A stretch of 50,940 nucleotides of DNA from a virus. The stretch covers positions 1 to 50,940 of the IMG/VR virus record IMGVR_UViG_3300043803_002099; one strand, given 5' to 3'. Below, piece after piece: positions 24,770 to 33,643 of this stretch (its first letter is position 1; each line of letters starts with the position of its first letter). The notes below the pieces were generated by a model. The model did not search any database, was not told the origin of the DNA, and saw only the letters and a list, made by a program, of their open reading frames with translations. A program made the translations under genes and the position numbers.

Positions 24770-25554
24770 TGTTAAATACTAATTTAAATATGAAAGATAT
24801 TGGGAGTGGTCTATGCGTTGTAGAAAATGCCATAGAAATTGATCAAGATTTTTTATTTGAATATATAAATTTCTTAAAAGAAGCAGAAGAAGAAACATTT
24901 ACCTATGTTGAAGAAGATGGAAAAAAATACGCTATAAACAAAACTGGTTTTAAATTCGACCTAGATAAAGTTAGTGAAGCGCCAAGTAGGTTTATTGATC
25001 CTCTTCTTAAAATGAGTAAAAAAAATCCTACCGAAAAACAAGAAAAATTTATCGAAGATCTAGAAGATTTAATGTATAGGATATTAGTTGAATATTGTAA
25101 ATACTATCCAGTTGCTGCTACAGTATGTTGGTGGAGAGGTATGGGGCATATTGCAACATACAGTAAGGGTCAGAGTATAGGGGTCCACTGTGATGACCAA
25201 ATACCATTTCAATTTGGCAAGCCCATTGGGAATGAGTACCCAAAACATAGTAAAGTTAGTGTAAATATTTATCTTAACGATTGTGTTGATTCTGAAGAGG
25301 AATTAAATGAACATAATTTTACTGGTGGAGAAATTATACACAAATACGCAAAGCACACACACAAGCCAAAGTCTGGTTCTGCAGTTATTTATCCAACTAA
25401 CTTTATAGGGACTCATGAGGTTGCGCCAGTGACTAATGGTTTGAGAATAGCATATCTTGGCTCTTTTCATTACGGAACTCCCGAGCACGCCTCAGAAAAT
25501 GACTGGAGAATCTGGATGCCAAACCTTAAAAAAGATGCTGGATTAGAATACTGA
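24769..25554 (+). CDS. 2OG-Fe(II) oxygenase, fourth of four
   Basis: 261 residues, the shortest of the array. H140-C-D142 (GVHCDDQIP), H216 (IGTHEVAP) and R226 (GLRIAYL) are the likely ligands. CWWRGMGHIATYSKGQSIG and LNDCVDSEEELNEHNFTGG match the array motifs. The ATG overlaps the previous stop (TAATG). It ends the accessory region; the virion neck module begins 43 nt later under its own motif. Confidence 0.8.
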   Translation: MLNTNLNMKDIGSGLCVVENAIEIDQDFLFEYINFLKEAEEETFTYVEEDGKKYAINKTGFKFDLDKVSEAPSRFIDPLLKMSKKNPTEKQEKFIEDLEDLMYRILVEYCKYYPVAATVCWWRGMGHIATYSKGQSIGVHCDDQIPFQFGKPIGNEYPKHSKVSVNIYLNDCVDSEEELNEHNFTGGEIIHKYAKHTHKPKSGSAVIYPTNFIGTHEVAPVTNGLRIAYLGSFHYGTPEHASENDWRIWMPNLKKDAGLEY

Positions 25555-25561
25555 TTTAACA

Positions 25562-25572
25562 GTTACTATAAC
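25562..25572 (+). promoter_or_regulatory. Putative promoter motif GTTACTATAAC
   Basis: It lies in the 43-nt gap 26 nt before ATG 25598. Contains TATAAC (25567-25572) preceded by TTAC, like the other TTACTAT words in this window. Confidence 0.4.
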
Positions 25573-25597
25573 GCTGTCTGATCTCAAAGGGTTAAAA

Positions 25598-25933
25598 ATG
25601 CTTTATAATGAACCTATTTCGTATAGCCAAGCTAATACTACCTTTAATGGTGATCTATACATTTATGTAGCAAGTATAGAAAATCCAATCATTGTCAACA
25701 ATATAACTTTCTTCTTTGTTTCAAATCAAGATTATTCCAACCTTACAACCATAAGTGTTATCAGCGTAGATGTTAGTCCAGAGGGCAGGATAAGTGTAGA
25801 GGCCTATGCGGACCAGGTAGACTCTCTGTTGGCCACTAGTGTAATAGGTATAACTGGAGAGGCAGAGATTTCCATAGACGGCCTAGTAGGCGCAAGTACA
25901 ACTGGTCAAGGACAGATTACATTAACCCCTTAG
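25598..25933 (+). CDS. Small beta-rich protein before the neck genes
   Basis: 111 residues, with ATG 25598 behind caaaggg. Beta-strand-rich (VNNITFFFVSNQDYSNLTTI; RISVEAYADQVDSLLATSVI; GEAEISIDGLVGASTTGQGQ). No cysteine or membrane segment. Possibly a virion decoration or neck accessory protein by position. It is unrecognised, but the codon use and ribosome-binding site look genuine. Confidence 0.55.
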   Translation: MLYNEPISYSQANTTFNGDLYIYVASIENPIIVNNITFFFVSNQDYSNLTTISVISVDVSPEGRISVEAYADQVDSLLATSVIGITGEAEISIDGLVGASTTGQGQITLTP

Positions 25934-25937
25934 GCCA

Positions 25938-25947
25938 GTACTATTAA
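25938..25947 (+). promoter_or_regulatory. Putative promoter motif GTACTATTAA
   Basis: It lies in the 38-nt gap between two structural genes, 24 nt before ATG 25972. A diverged member of the TTACTAT motif set. Confidence 0.3.
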
Positions 25948-25971
25948 ATATATCGATAAATTGGAGTCAAT

Positions 25972-26871
25972 ATGGCATTAAACAATGTTTTGGTGAATGA
26001 TACTGTCAAAATAAAAGTAAAATTCTTAGATCAAGATTCTAGCGGCAATCAAGTAGATGCCACTATGACCAGTGTTACGGTAACTATCGTCGACATAAAT
26101 GAAACTCCAATTGTAAACGCAGCTAACGCAACATCAACATCAGCTTCTGAATGGTACTACCCATTCGTTCCAACTGTAGCTGGAGCATATTCCGTAACTT
26201 TTACTGGCACTACAAACGGCAGTCCCCCTAAAACAATAACGTCTCAAACAAACATATACGCCAACAACAATGCCACTGACTATAGACCAACTGTGACATT
26301 GAGGGCAGACGAAACAATACTTTTTGCTCCAGACGTTTCTCCACTTTATTTAGACCCAGAAGAATTACTGCCGATTTTTCCAGAGGCTTCTTTAATAGAG
26401 ATTGGAGAAATGATTTATCATCATTCTCTAGAAATACAAGAGATGTATAAACTAAAAGATGATGTAGATCCACTTACTCTCCCATCTGTTGTTTTGGATT
26501 ATATTAAAGCAGCTGCAGCATGTGATCTTAGTAGAACATATGGATTTGGTGGAGATGATGAGCTGTCTCTAAAACTCGGTGACCTAGAAGTAGTAAATAG
26601 ATCTGCACCAAGGCAGATTGCTACAAGGTCAAATGCAACTACTTGGTGTCAAATCGCTGCTTCTTTAAGAAGAGAAGTTATTTCCAAGAAAGTATCAATG
26701 AAGGGTGTACTTCCAAAAGGTATACCAAATAAAAAAATCTCACTTACCGAAAGAGATCCGGGAACCGGTAAGAGAATATATATAACAAGTAAAGATATGT
26801 ATTCTGTTGGAAGCTCATATATCACGCAAGACAATACAGTAGTTGATAGAAGACTAAGACAGTATGATTAA
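25972..26871 (+). CDS. Putative neck/head-tail adaptor with Ig-like N-terminus
   Basis: 299 residues, with ttggag before ATG 25972. Residues 1-105 form an Ig-like beta domain (VKIKVKFLDQDSSGN; GAYSVTFTGTTNG). The rest is helical with LPIFPEASLIEIGEMIYHHS, LPSVVLDYIKAAAACDLSRT and SLKLGDLEVVNRSAPRQ, the layout of small phage head-tail connector (adaptor) proteins. It overlaps the next gene by 8 nt; that gene looks like a stopper. Its place before stopper, terminator and sheath genes supports the neck assignment, which is by position and pattern. Confidence 0.55.
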   Translation: MALNNVLVNDTVKIKVKFLDQDSSGNQVDATMTSVTVTIVDINETPIVNAANATSTSASEWYYPFVPTVAGAYSVTFTGTTNGSPPKTITSQTNIYANNNATDYRPTVTLRADETILFAPDVSPLYLDPEELLPIFPEASLIEIGEMIYHHSLEIQEMYKLKDDVDPLTLPSVVLDYIKAAAACDLSRTYGFGGDDELSLKLGDLEVVNRSAPRQIATRSNATTWCQIAASLRREVISKKVSMKGVLPKGIPNKKISLTERDPGTGKRIYITSKDMYSVGSSYITQDNTVVDRRLRQYD

Positions 26872-27244
26872 TACGGCAAAAGCTTTTCAAAAGATATTAA
26901 GAGAATGGGGTCATGACGTTTTGATCCAAAGAAGACTCTCCGATGATGGAGTATATTCTGATAGATTTGAAAAAGTCACAACCAGACATATAACTGCAGC
27001 TTCAAGATATCTGGCTTCTACCAAAGAAGAGACCACAGAAGGTGTTATAATTAACTCTGATAGAATTTATTACTTTGCACCTGCAATTAATCCAAAATCA
27101 GGGGATAGAATATATGAGGAAATTTCTTCTGGTTTAGAAAATCAAATTTTGTACGTGATTGAAGAGTGTTATCCAGTTAGAGGCAAAAATGGAAAGATTG
27201 AGTTCTGGACAGTTGGAGCTACAAAAGAAAGTCCGATGAGTTAA
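26864..27244 (+). CDS. Putative head-closure (stopper) protein
   Basis: 126 residues. It has the small beta-barrel pattern of neck stopper proteins: GHDVLIQRRL near the N-terminus, then DRIYYFAPAINPKSGDRIYE and LYVIEECYPVRGKNGKIEFW at the end. The stretch DRIY..........N..LYVI...PVRG is typical of these phage proteins. It follows the adaptor-like gene with an 8-nt overlap and precedes a sheath-like gene by 3 nt. Identity is inferred from context and pattern. Confidence 0.55.
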   Translation: MINTAKAFQKILREWGHDVLIQRRLSDDGVYSDRFEKVTTRHITAASRYLASTKEETTEGVIINSDRIYYFAPAINPKSGDRIYEEISSGLENQILYVIEECYPVRGKNGKIEFWTVGATKESPMS

Positions 27245-27247
27245 ATT

Positions 27248-28837
27248 ATGTTAGTAACAGCGCCTGGCCAAACAGTAGAGATTCCATTTGTATATAGAGA
27301 TGGATATGACTATGTTGACCCAACTACAAATATAACTATCTTTTTAAAAAGAGGTTACAATAGCGCTGGTGCATCAATACTAGGGCCGTACACATACAAC
27401 ATTACACAAGCGTTAGCAGCTAGCCCAAACACAATTCAAACATATGAAAATGGAACTTATGTAGAAAGAAACTCTGAAGGTTCATATACGCTTTATATGA
27501 AAATTCCTTCAAACATTTTTGATGGAGAGTATACTGTTGCAATTAACGCAATGGCTGGCGGAGCACTCGATGCAAAAGAAATAGCCTTACAAACTAAGGG
27601 AACAATTGATGTTTCTTTTGATGATTATTCATTAACGGAAAAAACAGTTGCGTTGAATAACAGATCAAAGTATAGAAAAATTGGCCAATTTGATACAAAT
27701 AATATATTACTAATAGGTCACACAGATGCGCTGGAACCATACGGAATACAAAAAGTAAGTTCAATTCAACAAGGTATAAATTTATTAAGAGCTGATTTTA
27801 ATTCACCTCTACTTAGGGGAATGTTCGATGCGTATAGTTGTGGGGCAAGAGATATATACATAATGTCTGCTGGATACATGAGTGAATATGTAGAAACCGT
27901 TTCAGAAAGAAACGCAGCAAGATTTAAAGATTCTGTTAATAATACTACTAGTTTCTATCAACTTTATTATAATAGACTTTCCGAGTGCTATAACATGTTA
28001 AGGGAATATGATTTCTTTGACATTGTTGTTCCTCTAGAAACTTCGATAGTAGATACCGGAACTGTTAACTTTGTTAAACAACTTGCTACTTATTGCAATG
28101 CCGTACAAGCTAATAGCGGAGAAATAACAATAGGTATAATTGGTTCTAGAACAGATGGTATTAATGCTACCGACACAGCAAGTTTATTGGTAAAGAATTT
28201 TGAAATTGAATCAACCGTTGATCTTAATGGGTACATCACCAAAGACACTGGCAAGCATGTTATTTTAGTTTATGGAGAAATGATTTTTAATCATAAACAA
28301 ATTCAAAGAAGTTACGCAGCGTCAGCTGCTGCTGCAGTAGCTGGAATGATTAGTTCCACACAGGTAAATATTGGCTTAAGTAAAAAAAGAATACCTGCAG
28401 CTCTATCAATATTTGGTGTTGATTTGTCTACTGATGAAGTTAAAAAACTTAATGCAAAAGGAATTAACGCTCTAACAAGAGGTGGAAGATCAAGAAAATT
28501 TGGTGGCCCATACGATGTTTATCTGAGTAGCGACTATACACAGTCAATAAGTGAATCTTTCAAAGATGCTTCAAATGTTAGATTAGCAGCAATGGTTATT
28601 GCAGAAGTCCAATCACTAAGTAAAAATGCAATAGGAAAATTTGCCTACTCCAAATTAAGCGCAAAGGTTGAAGCACTTCTTTCTTTTTTGAAAACTAATG
28701 ACATCATAAGAGACTATCAATTAGAGTCTTATGCAGATAAAACTGTCAAAGGCAAGTTATATTTTAATATAACACTAAAGTCATCTAGAACGCTAAGACA
28801 GATATCTTTTAACATAGCAACAGGCAAGGGTGTGTAA
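27248..28837 (+). CDS. Tail-sheath-like protein with N-terminal beta domain
   Basis: 529 residues. The first 130 residues are an Ig-like extension (VEIPFVYRDGYDYVDPTTNI). From about 150, NILLIGHTDALEPYGIQKVS and LLRGMFDAYSCGARDIYIMS follow the sheath layout. The last 80 residues (LAAMVIAEVQSLSKNAIGKF; TNDIIRDYQLESYADKTVKG; LYFNITLKSSRTLRQISFNI) match the sheath C-terminal domain. A second, more typical sheath gene follows at 29662. The two may form different parts of the contractile shell, or this one may be a collar/terminator ring. No ribosome-binding site; coupled to the preceding gene. Confidence 0.7.
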   Translation: MLVTAPGQTVEIPFVYRDGYDYVDPTTNITIFLKRGYNSAGASILGPYTYNITQALAASPNTIQTYENGTYVERNSEGSYTLYMKIPSNIFDGEYTVAINAMAGGALDAKEIALQTKGTIDVSFDDYSLTEKTVALNNRSKYRKIGQFDTNNILLIGHTDALEPYGIQKVSSIQQGINLLRADFNSPLLRGMFDAYSCGARDIYIMSAGYMSEYVETVSERNAARFKDSVNNTTSFYQLYYNRLSECYNMLREYDFFDIVVPLETSIVDTGTVNFVKQLATYCNAVQANSGEITIGIIGSRTDGINATDTASLLVKNFEIESTVDLNGYITKDTGKHVILVYGEMIFNHKQIQRSYAASAAAAVAGMISSTQVNIGLSKKRIPAALSIFGVDLSTDEVKKLNAKGINALTRGGRSRKFGGPYDVYLSSDYTQSISESFKDASNVRLAAMVIAEVQSLSKNAIGKFAYSKLSAKVEALLSFLKTNDIIRDYQLESYADKTVKGKLYFNITLKSSRTLRQISFNIATGKGV

Positions 28838-29574
28838 TGGCACAAAATCAAATTAGATTCCCATCTTCAAACATTAACGAGATTGATTATAATAGAATGT
28901 TTGGGGCGCCTTTGCAGGCACAGGGTAACTTAACATATCTAGAATTTATAACAGCGGTTAAAGCGCTATGGGAAAACGCATACCCATCGATCAAAATAAA
29001 GCCAACACAATCAGGCGACTACGCTGAATACCCAGTTATTGTTTATGGCTTAGAACTAAGAAGGACTCACTCTTCTGAGCCTAAGCCAAGAACAAGAATC
29101 AGCCCAAACAATGATGTTGCTGTTTTTGGGCAAAGATTTCAAAATATAGTTACTTTTACTGTCATAACAGAGACTACCGAGGGAGCCCAATTAAAGGGCA
29201 CAGTAGGTAGATCTTCTGGCCCAGAAGTAGCTGATCAAATAATAGAAGCCTTTGAAGACTTTATGCTGGAGTACACTCCAGTTTTTAAAAGACTAGGAGC
29301 TTCAGAGCTGGTTTACGCCAGAAGAATGTCAGACTCTGAAGAAAATAGAGGTTCCTCAGACACCAACAGAAGAACGGTTAGCTATATGTTAACCACAGAA
29401 AAGCTGTTTGCTATGGAGGTCCAGAAGATCGAAGAGATTTGCGTAGACGTTAGAAGATATATGGCCTACGAAAAAGAGCTGTGGGATGAGTATTATTATG
29501 GCTCTACCCCATCCTTTGAGGGCACCACCCTTAATATAATTGACTTAAATCAGGGCGCTACTCCAAATTCATAG
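28837..29574 (+). CDS. Putative tail terminator / completion protein
   Basis: 245 residues; its ATG overlaps the previous stop. YPVIVYGLELRRTHSSEPKP, FQNIVTFTVITETTEGAQLK and ADQIIEAFEDFMLEYTPVFK resemble tail-terminator proteins. Their layout has a central beta-sheet strand reporting V.F.V.......A..I...F..FM, followed by a helix; the later RRTVSYMLTTEKLFAMEVQK is strand-like. Its location between neck genes and the main sheath is the expected place. No direct family match can be confirmed by eye. Confidence 0.5.
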   Translation: MAQNQIRFPSSNINEIDYNRMFGAPLQAQGNLTYLEFITAVKALWENAYPSIKIKPTQSGDYAEYPVIVYGLELRRTHSSEPKPRTRISPNNDVAVFGQRFQNIVTFTVITETTEGAQLKGTVGRSSGPEVADQIIEAFEDFMLEYTPVFKRLGASELVYARRMSDSEENRGSSDTNRRTVSYMLTTEKLFAMEVQKIEEICVDVRRYMAYEKELWDEYYYGSTPSFEGTTLNIIDLNQGATPNS

Positions 29575-29605
29575 TATTTATGTAGTTTGTTTTCAATGAC
29601 GCACC

Positions 29606-29615
29606 ATTACTATAT
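29606..29615 (+). promoter_or_regulatory. Putative promoter motif ATTACTATAT
   Basis: Identical to the word at 12611-12620, 46 nt before ATG 29662 in an 87-nt gap. Followed by a strong ribosome-binding region (cggaggtctaaggac). Confidence 0.45.
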
Positions 29616-29661
29616 CCATGAAGTAAAAATATAAAATGCTGCAAGCGGAGGTCTAAGGACA

Positions 29662-30945
29662 ATGGCTCTACCAGGTGTAAAAACAATAATCAAAGATAGA
29701 TTTTATAGCATTTCTCGCCAGGATATTCCTGTTGGTCCGAGAGTTGTTCTAATTGCTAAAAGAGGAACCGTCAGTGGAACTGGCAATGTTCAAGATCTCG
29801 ACGTAGTACAAGCTACTGGAGAACAGGATGTCATCACTGCATTTGGTGAAGATTCACAAATCCACAGAGGATATTTTGAACTTGTAGCAGGCGGAGCCGA
29901 AAGAGTATACATCGTTCCACTTCCAGCAGACTCAGTATTCAATCATACAACTGGTGTAATCACCAGCTCAACGTATGCAGCAGCAGGCGGCGGTAACGTA
30001 TTTGACGCAGCATTTGAATCAGCAGAAGCTGCACAGCCAGATATCATTGTCCCTTGGGGCCGTGGAACTCACTCAAGCGAGTGGCAAGATCCTGCAACTC
30101 CAGGTGATGACGAAGAGTATGGCTTTTATGCAAATAACGCAGCATCGACAAGCAGCTGGGCAGGAAAAATAGCTTACAAGGTAAAGCAAATTTCCGAAAA
30201 CTCACACGCATGTTTTGCAATCATGGGCATTAAGGCATATGTTGGAACTTCACAATTCATGACTCCAGCACAGGTTTCTTCGCACATTTACAACGCAGGT
30301 GCAGGTCCTGCAAACTTAATCAGCAGAAATTCAACTGTAGATTTTGGAACAAACGGAGATGGTTTGTTTAAAGAGATCGGAAGACATATCGTAGTTATTG
30401 CTTCAGAACTGAAGCCAGTTAACTATCCAGCTGATTGGGGTTTTGCTAATGGTGCAACTACGTTTGCGTCAGCAATTAGCAGAATGTCTTCATTCACTTC
30501 ACCAGTCAATAAGACTGCTTACAACGTTGCTGCGCTAAGATATAACCCAACAAGAACACACCAGAACGGTCTTTCTGAACTCGGTGTAAACTTTATTGCA
30601 TTGAACTTCAATAAGGTTCCTACTTTCGTAGAGGGTTTGACAATGGCAGCAGGAACTTCGGACTACACAAGAATCTCAACAATGAGAATTGTTACCGAAG
30701 CAGCTCTTTTGGTAAGACAAGTTTGCACGAAGTTTGTTGGCGAGGCATCCACGTTGCAGACACGCAACTCAATGGAAACAGCCATTACTTCGGCATTAAA
30801 GGGGATGCAACAAGTAGGAGCCTTGCTAGACAGTGACTTTACAGTAAGTTACTGGCCAGCAGAAAACAAGGCGTTTGTTGACCTCGTAATCACGCCAGCA
30901 TTTGAACTCAAGAACATTGAAGTTCAAGTAGCTGTCACAATATAA
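29662..30945 (+). CDS. Tail sheath protein
   Basis: 427 residues. The N-terminus MALPGVKTIIKDRFYSISRQ, then RVVLIAKRGTVSGTGNVQDL, ITAFGEDSQIHRGYFELVAG and GGAERVYIVPLP are hallmark sheath motifs. The C-terminal part (AALLVRQVCTKFVGEASTLQ; MQQVGALLDSDFTVSYWPAE; VDLVITPAFELKNIEVQVAV) is the sheath core domain. The gene has a strong ribosome-binding site and its codon use appears more biased (more GCA, CCA, AAC), as expected for an abundant virion protein. A tube gene follows after a 38-nt gap. It implies a contractile tail. Confidence 0.85.
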   Translation: MALPGVKTIIKDRFYSISRQDIPVGPRVVLIAKRGTVSGTGNVQDLDVVQATGEQDVITAFGEDSQIHRGYFELVAGGAERVYIVPLPADSVFNHTTGVITSSTYAAAGGGNVFDAAFESAEAAQPDIIVPWGRGTHSSEWQDPATPGDDEEYGFYANNAASTSSWAGKIAYKVKQISENSHACFAIMGIKAYVGTSQFMTPAQVSSHIYNAGAGPANLISRNSTVDFGTNGDGLFKEIGRHIVVIASELKPVNYPADWGFANGATTFASAISRMSSFTSPVNKTAYNVAALRYNPTRTHQNGLSELGVNFIALNFNKVPTFVEGLTMAAGTSDYTRISTMRIVTEAALLVRQVCTKFVGEASTLQTRNSMETAITSALKGMQQVGALLDSDFTVSYWPAENKAFVDLVITPAFELKNIEVQVAVTI

Positions 30946-30983
30946 TAATCATATAATTAATATACCGAATTGGAGGGTATAAT

Positions 30984-31682
30984 ATGGCTGGTTCAGACTA
31001 TTACGACAGCGCGGTCAATAAGTATCTCAATACTTACACCACGTTCTCAGGAGCAGATATCGTAGCTACTTTTGGTGGCATCGAAATTGGAGCTCTTTCA
31101 GGAATCACTTTCTCTGTAACCAGAGAGAAAGCTCCTATTTACACAATGGGTTCACCAAACCCAAGATCGTTCTCAAGAGGCAAGCGTGGAATCGCAGGCT
31201 CATTGATCTTTACAGTGTTTGACCGTCCAGCTCTTTACCAGATGCTTGATGCCAACCACCAGAAGGACAATCCACAAATGTTCTACACCAGAAGACATAA
31301 CACTCTTCCAGGTGATGTTGGACACAAGCGCGGAATTGCAGAATTCTCAGCTCAAGATTCTGACATAGTATCACAGGTTCCATTCTATGCTGACCAAATT
31401 CCTCCGTTTGACATAACGATCACTTTTGCCAACGAATATGGCCAAGGTGCAGTTCGCTCGATCTATGGCGTTGAACTTCTCAATGAGGGTTCTGGCGCTT
31501 CGATGGACGACATTGTTATCGAAGAAACGATGACTTATGTTGCCAGAGAAATTGGACCAATGTACAGAATAACCACTGATCAGTTGTCCAATGGCAAGTT
31601 TAATACGGGTGATCTGAAAGACATTATCAACAAGGACACGGTAGCAGACGCAGGTCTCAATCCTAAGATAATTAGACCATAA
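30984..31682 (+). CDS. Major tail tube protein, first of three paralogues
   Basis: 232 residues; ttggagggt precedes ATG 30984. IEIGALSGITFSVTREKAPI, YTMGSPNPRSFSRGKRGIAG and SLIFTVFDRPALYQML, followed by IPPFDITITFANEYGQGAVR, correspond to the tube proteins of large myoviruses. The gene ends in front of a strong terminator (31708-31751). Codon usage resembles the sheath gene. As the first and most biased of three related genes it is the best candidate for the main tube subunit. Confidence 0.8.
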   Translation: MAGSDYYDSAVNKYLNTYTTFSGADIVATFGGIEIGALSGITFSVTREKAPIYTMGSPNPRSFSRGKRGIAGSLIFTVFDRPALYQMLDANHQKDNPQMFYTRRHNTLPGDVGHKRGIAEFSAQDSDIVSQVPFYADQIPPFDITITFANEYGQGAVRSIYGVELLNEGSGASMDDIVIEETMTYVAREIGPMYRITTDQLSNGKFNTGDLKDIINKDTVADAGLNPKIIRP

Positions 31683-31707
31683 GTTATTAAATAATTAAAA
31701 GTAAGTT

Positions 31708-31751
31708 GATATGGAGGACGGGGGAAACTCTGGTCCTCCATATCTGTTTTT
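31708..31751 (+). terminator. Rho-independent terminator
   Basis: GATATGGAGGAC (31708-31719) pairs perfectly over 12 bp with GTCCTCCATATC (31733-31744) around a 13-nt loop. TGTTTTT follows. It lies 26 nt after the major tube gene and 21 nt before the next tube paralogue. Confidence 0.85.
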
Positions 31752-31771
31752 AAGCGCAAAGATAGGACAAC

Positions 31772-32512
31772 ATGGACATAATTGATCCCCTACCAATCAA
31801 ACGTGATTTTAGATCAGCAAGTAATAAAAATCTTTACGACACAACCGCTATAAGTAAGATAAGAGCTGAAAAAGGATTACCAGATCCGTTTTCCAATATG
31901 TCATTTGCTGGTACGGATATCACAGCCACAATGGTTATCCCTGCCATAGATAGAGTTGGCGGCACAGTAAGCTCTATGGACGTTCTAGAGCTCGCAGAAA
32001 TACAAACCATCTCTTATTCTATACACAGAGAAAATGCTCCTGTTAGAACCTTAGGACACGTAAACCCAAGAGGTTTTGTTAAAGGGGCAAGAACAATTGG
32101 TGGATCATTAATCTTTACAGTCTTCAATGAATACGCTTTTTATAGAATAAAAGAATATAGACAGATAATGGCTGAAACAGGTTTGTTTTTTGCCCCACTA
32201 GCAGACATGCTCCCACCATTTGATATTGTTTTAACATTCTTTAATGAGTACGGTCTCGGCGCTAAAATGAAAATATACGGTGTTACTATAATAGACGAAG
32301 GCCAGACCATGTCTGTTGACGACCTAATAACAGAACAAACTTATATGTTTATGGCAAGAGGAATACAGCCAATGATTTCGATGGACTATGACCCAATGTT
32401 GCTTGGACCAGATGAAAGTGCAGTCTACAAAGATAGACAAAACAATTATTATGGTGAAGATAAGATGGTAGAATATACTACATTCATTGACAGAATAAGA
32501 AAGCCAGAGTAA
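31772..32512 (+). CDS. Tail tube-like protein, second paralogue
   Basis: 246 residues. YSIHRENAPVRTLGHVNPRG, FVKGARTIGGSLIFTVFNEY, MLPPFDIVLTFFNEYGLGAK and IYGVTIIDEGQTMSVDDLIT line up with the major tube protein across most of the length. An N-terminal 40-residue extension and a C-terminal charged tail differ. Located directly after the terminator, so its level should be lower than that of the first tube gene. It may form a special ring at the end of the tube (initiator or completion), by inference. Confidence 0.75.
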   Translation: MDIIDPLPIKRDFRSASNKNLYDTTAISKIRAEKGLPDPFSNMSFAGTDITATMVIPAIDRVGGTVSSMDVLELAEIQTISYSIHRENAPVRTLGHVNPRGFVKGARTIGGSLIFTVFNEYAFYRIKEYRQIMAETGLFFAPLADMLPPFDIVLTFFNEYGLGAKMKIYGVTIIDEGQTMSVDDLITEQTYMFMARGIQPMISMDYDPMLLGPDESAVYKDRQNNYYGEDKMVEYTTFIDRIRKPE

Positions 32513-32515
32513 TTT

Positions 32516-33577
32516 ATGGCAGGACCAATTGATTACGGCAGGATAATAGGCAGGAAACCATTTAGGCCATTTAGCGCTTATCTTCCACCAGAGATTAAGA
32601 TATCAAAAGAAAACAATGACTTTTCTTTAATTAGTCCACAATCCTTTGATCCGCTAAATGAAAACATAGATTTACAATGGGCAGGAAAAGTAGACGACAC
32701 AAATAAATTTAATAATTATTATGATTATTACTTTAGTGGTGAAGACATTAAAGTATACATTGATGGACTTTTTGATGCCGGAGATGAGTTAGACATGGCA
32801 GGTTTTGCATTTACAATTAGCCAGCAAAAAGCTCCACTGTTTGGATTTTGGTCTTATAACTATGATGTTATGATGACCGGAACAAGAATTGTAAATGGAC
32901 AAATGACCATACATAGCAGATATCCAGGAAGAATGAAAGACCTTTTATCCAAAGCTGCTAAAGTAAGAACTGATTTTTATTCTGATAAACCAAGTTCTCA
33001 AATTCAATCATACTTAAGAAGCGACTCAGAAGATATTGAAGATGAAAAAAACGTACAAAAATGGTGGGCCAATAGTCAGTTAGATAGACTTGGATCAGAC
33101 GGCAGAGGTTCTGATAATAGAAACATTTTTAGTGCTCACCCACCTTTTAACTTTGTTATCAAATATGGAACTCAAGAAGGTTCAATGACCACACTGGCCA
33201 GAAATGAGGGGACTCAAAGTGATTCAAATTATGACACCCTCGACAGGTTAATGTCACTTGATGTTAACGATAGATTAGTGCAAAGAAACCCATCTGGTCC
33301 ATTTCAAATGGATATTGTTTTGCAAAGCGTACACTTGAACTCAATGAGCACGAGCTATGCCGCAGGAGGCATGCTAGTTATTGAATCTTACGATTTTACT
33401 GCCAGAGATATGTATGTATCAGATGGAAAACTAAAGGAACCAGAAAACGGTACAATAACGGTAAATGAGCAAAAGGGTTCTCTAGGAACTGACCCAAACA
33501 AGGTGCAAGCACCTCCTACCCAAGAGCAGCTTCTGACCATAAAAGATAGGGCAGTTCTTTTTGAAAGACCAATGTAA
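32516..33577 (+). CDS. Tail tube-like / baseplate-associated protein, third paralogue
   Basis: 353 residues, the longest of the three. FAFTISQQKAPLFGFWSYNY, GTRIVNGQMTIHSRYPGRMK and HPPFNFVIKYGTQEGSMTTL, then VLQSVHLNSMSTSYAAGGML and VIESYDFTARDMYVSDGKLK keep the order of motifs seen in the other two, with insertions. The C-terminal 40 residues are polar and probably flexible. It starts 3 nt after the second paralogue. A role as a distal or proximal tube ring is inferred. Confidence 0.65.
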   Translation: MAGPIDYGRIIGRKPFRPFSAYLPPEIKISKENNDFSLISPQSFDPLNENIDLQWAGKVDDTNKFNNYYDYYFSGEDIKVYIDGLFDAGDELDMAGFAFTISQQKAPLFGFWSYNYDVMMTGTRIVNGQMTIHSRYPGRMKDLLSKAAKVRTDFYSDKPSSQIQSYLRSDSEDIEDEKNVQKWWANSQLDRLGSDGRGSDNRNIFSAHPPFNFVIKYGTQEGSMTTLARNEGTQSDSNYDTLDRLMSLDVNDRLVQRNPSGPFQMDIVLQSVHLNSMSTSYAAGGMLVIESYDFTARDMYVSDGKLKEPENGTITVNEQKGSLGTDPNKVQAPPTQEQLLTIKDRAVLFERPM

Positions 33578-33601
33578 TATAAAAATACAATAGAAAATAT
33601 G

Positions 33602-33610
33602 TGATATAAT
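33602..33610 (+). promoter_or_regulatory. Extended -10 promoter
   Basis: TG-a-TATAAT, a perfect extended -10, lies 33 nt before ATG 33644 in a 66-nt gap. The leader contains an aggagaaaa ribosome-binding site. Confidence 0.55.
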
Positions 33611-33643
33611 TTTTGATGTGACTATAGTTAATAGGAGAAAAAA

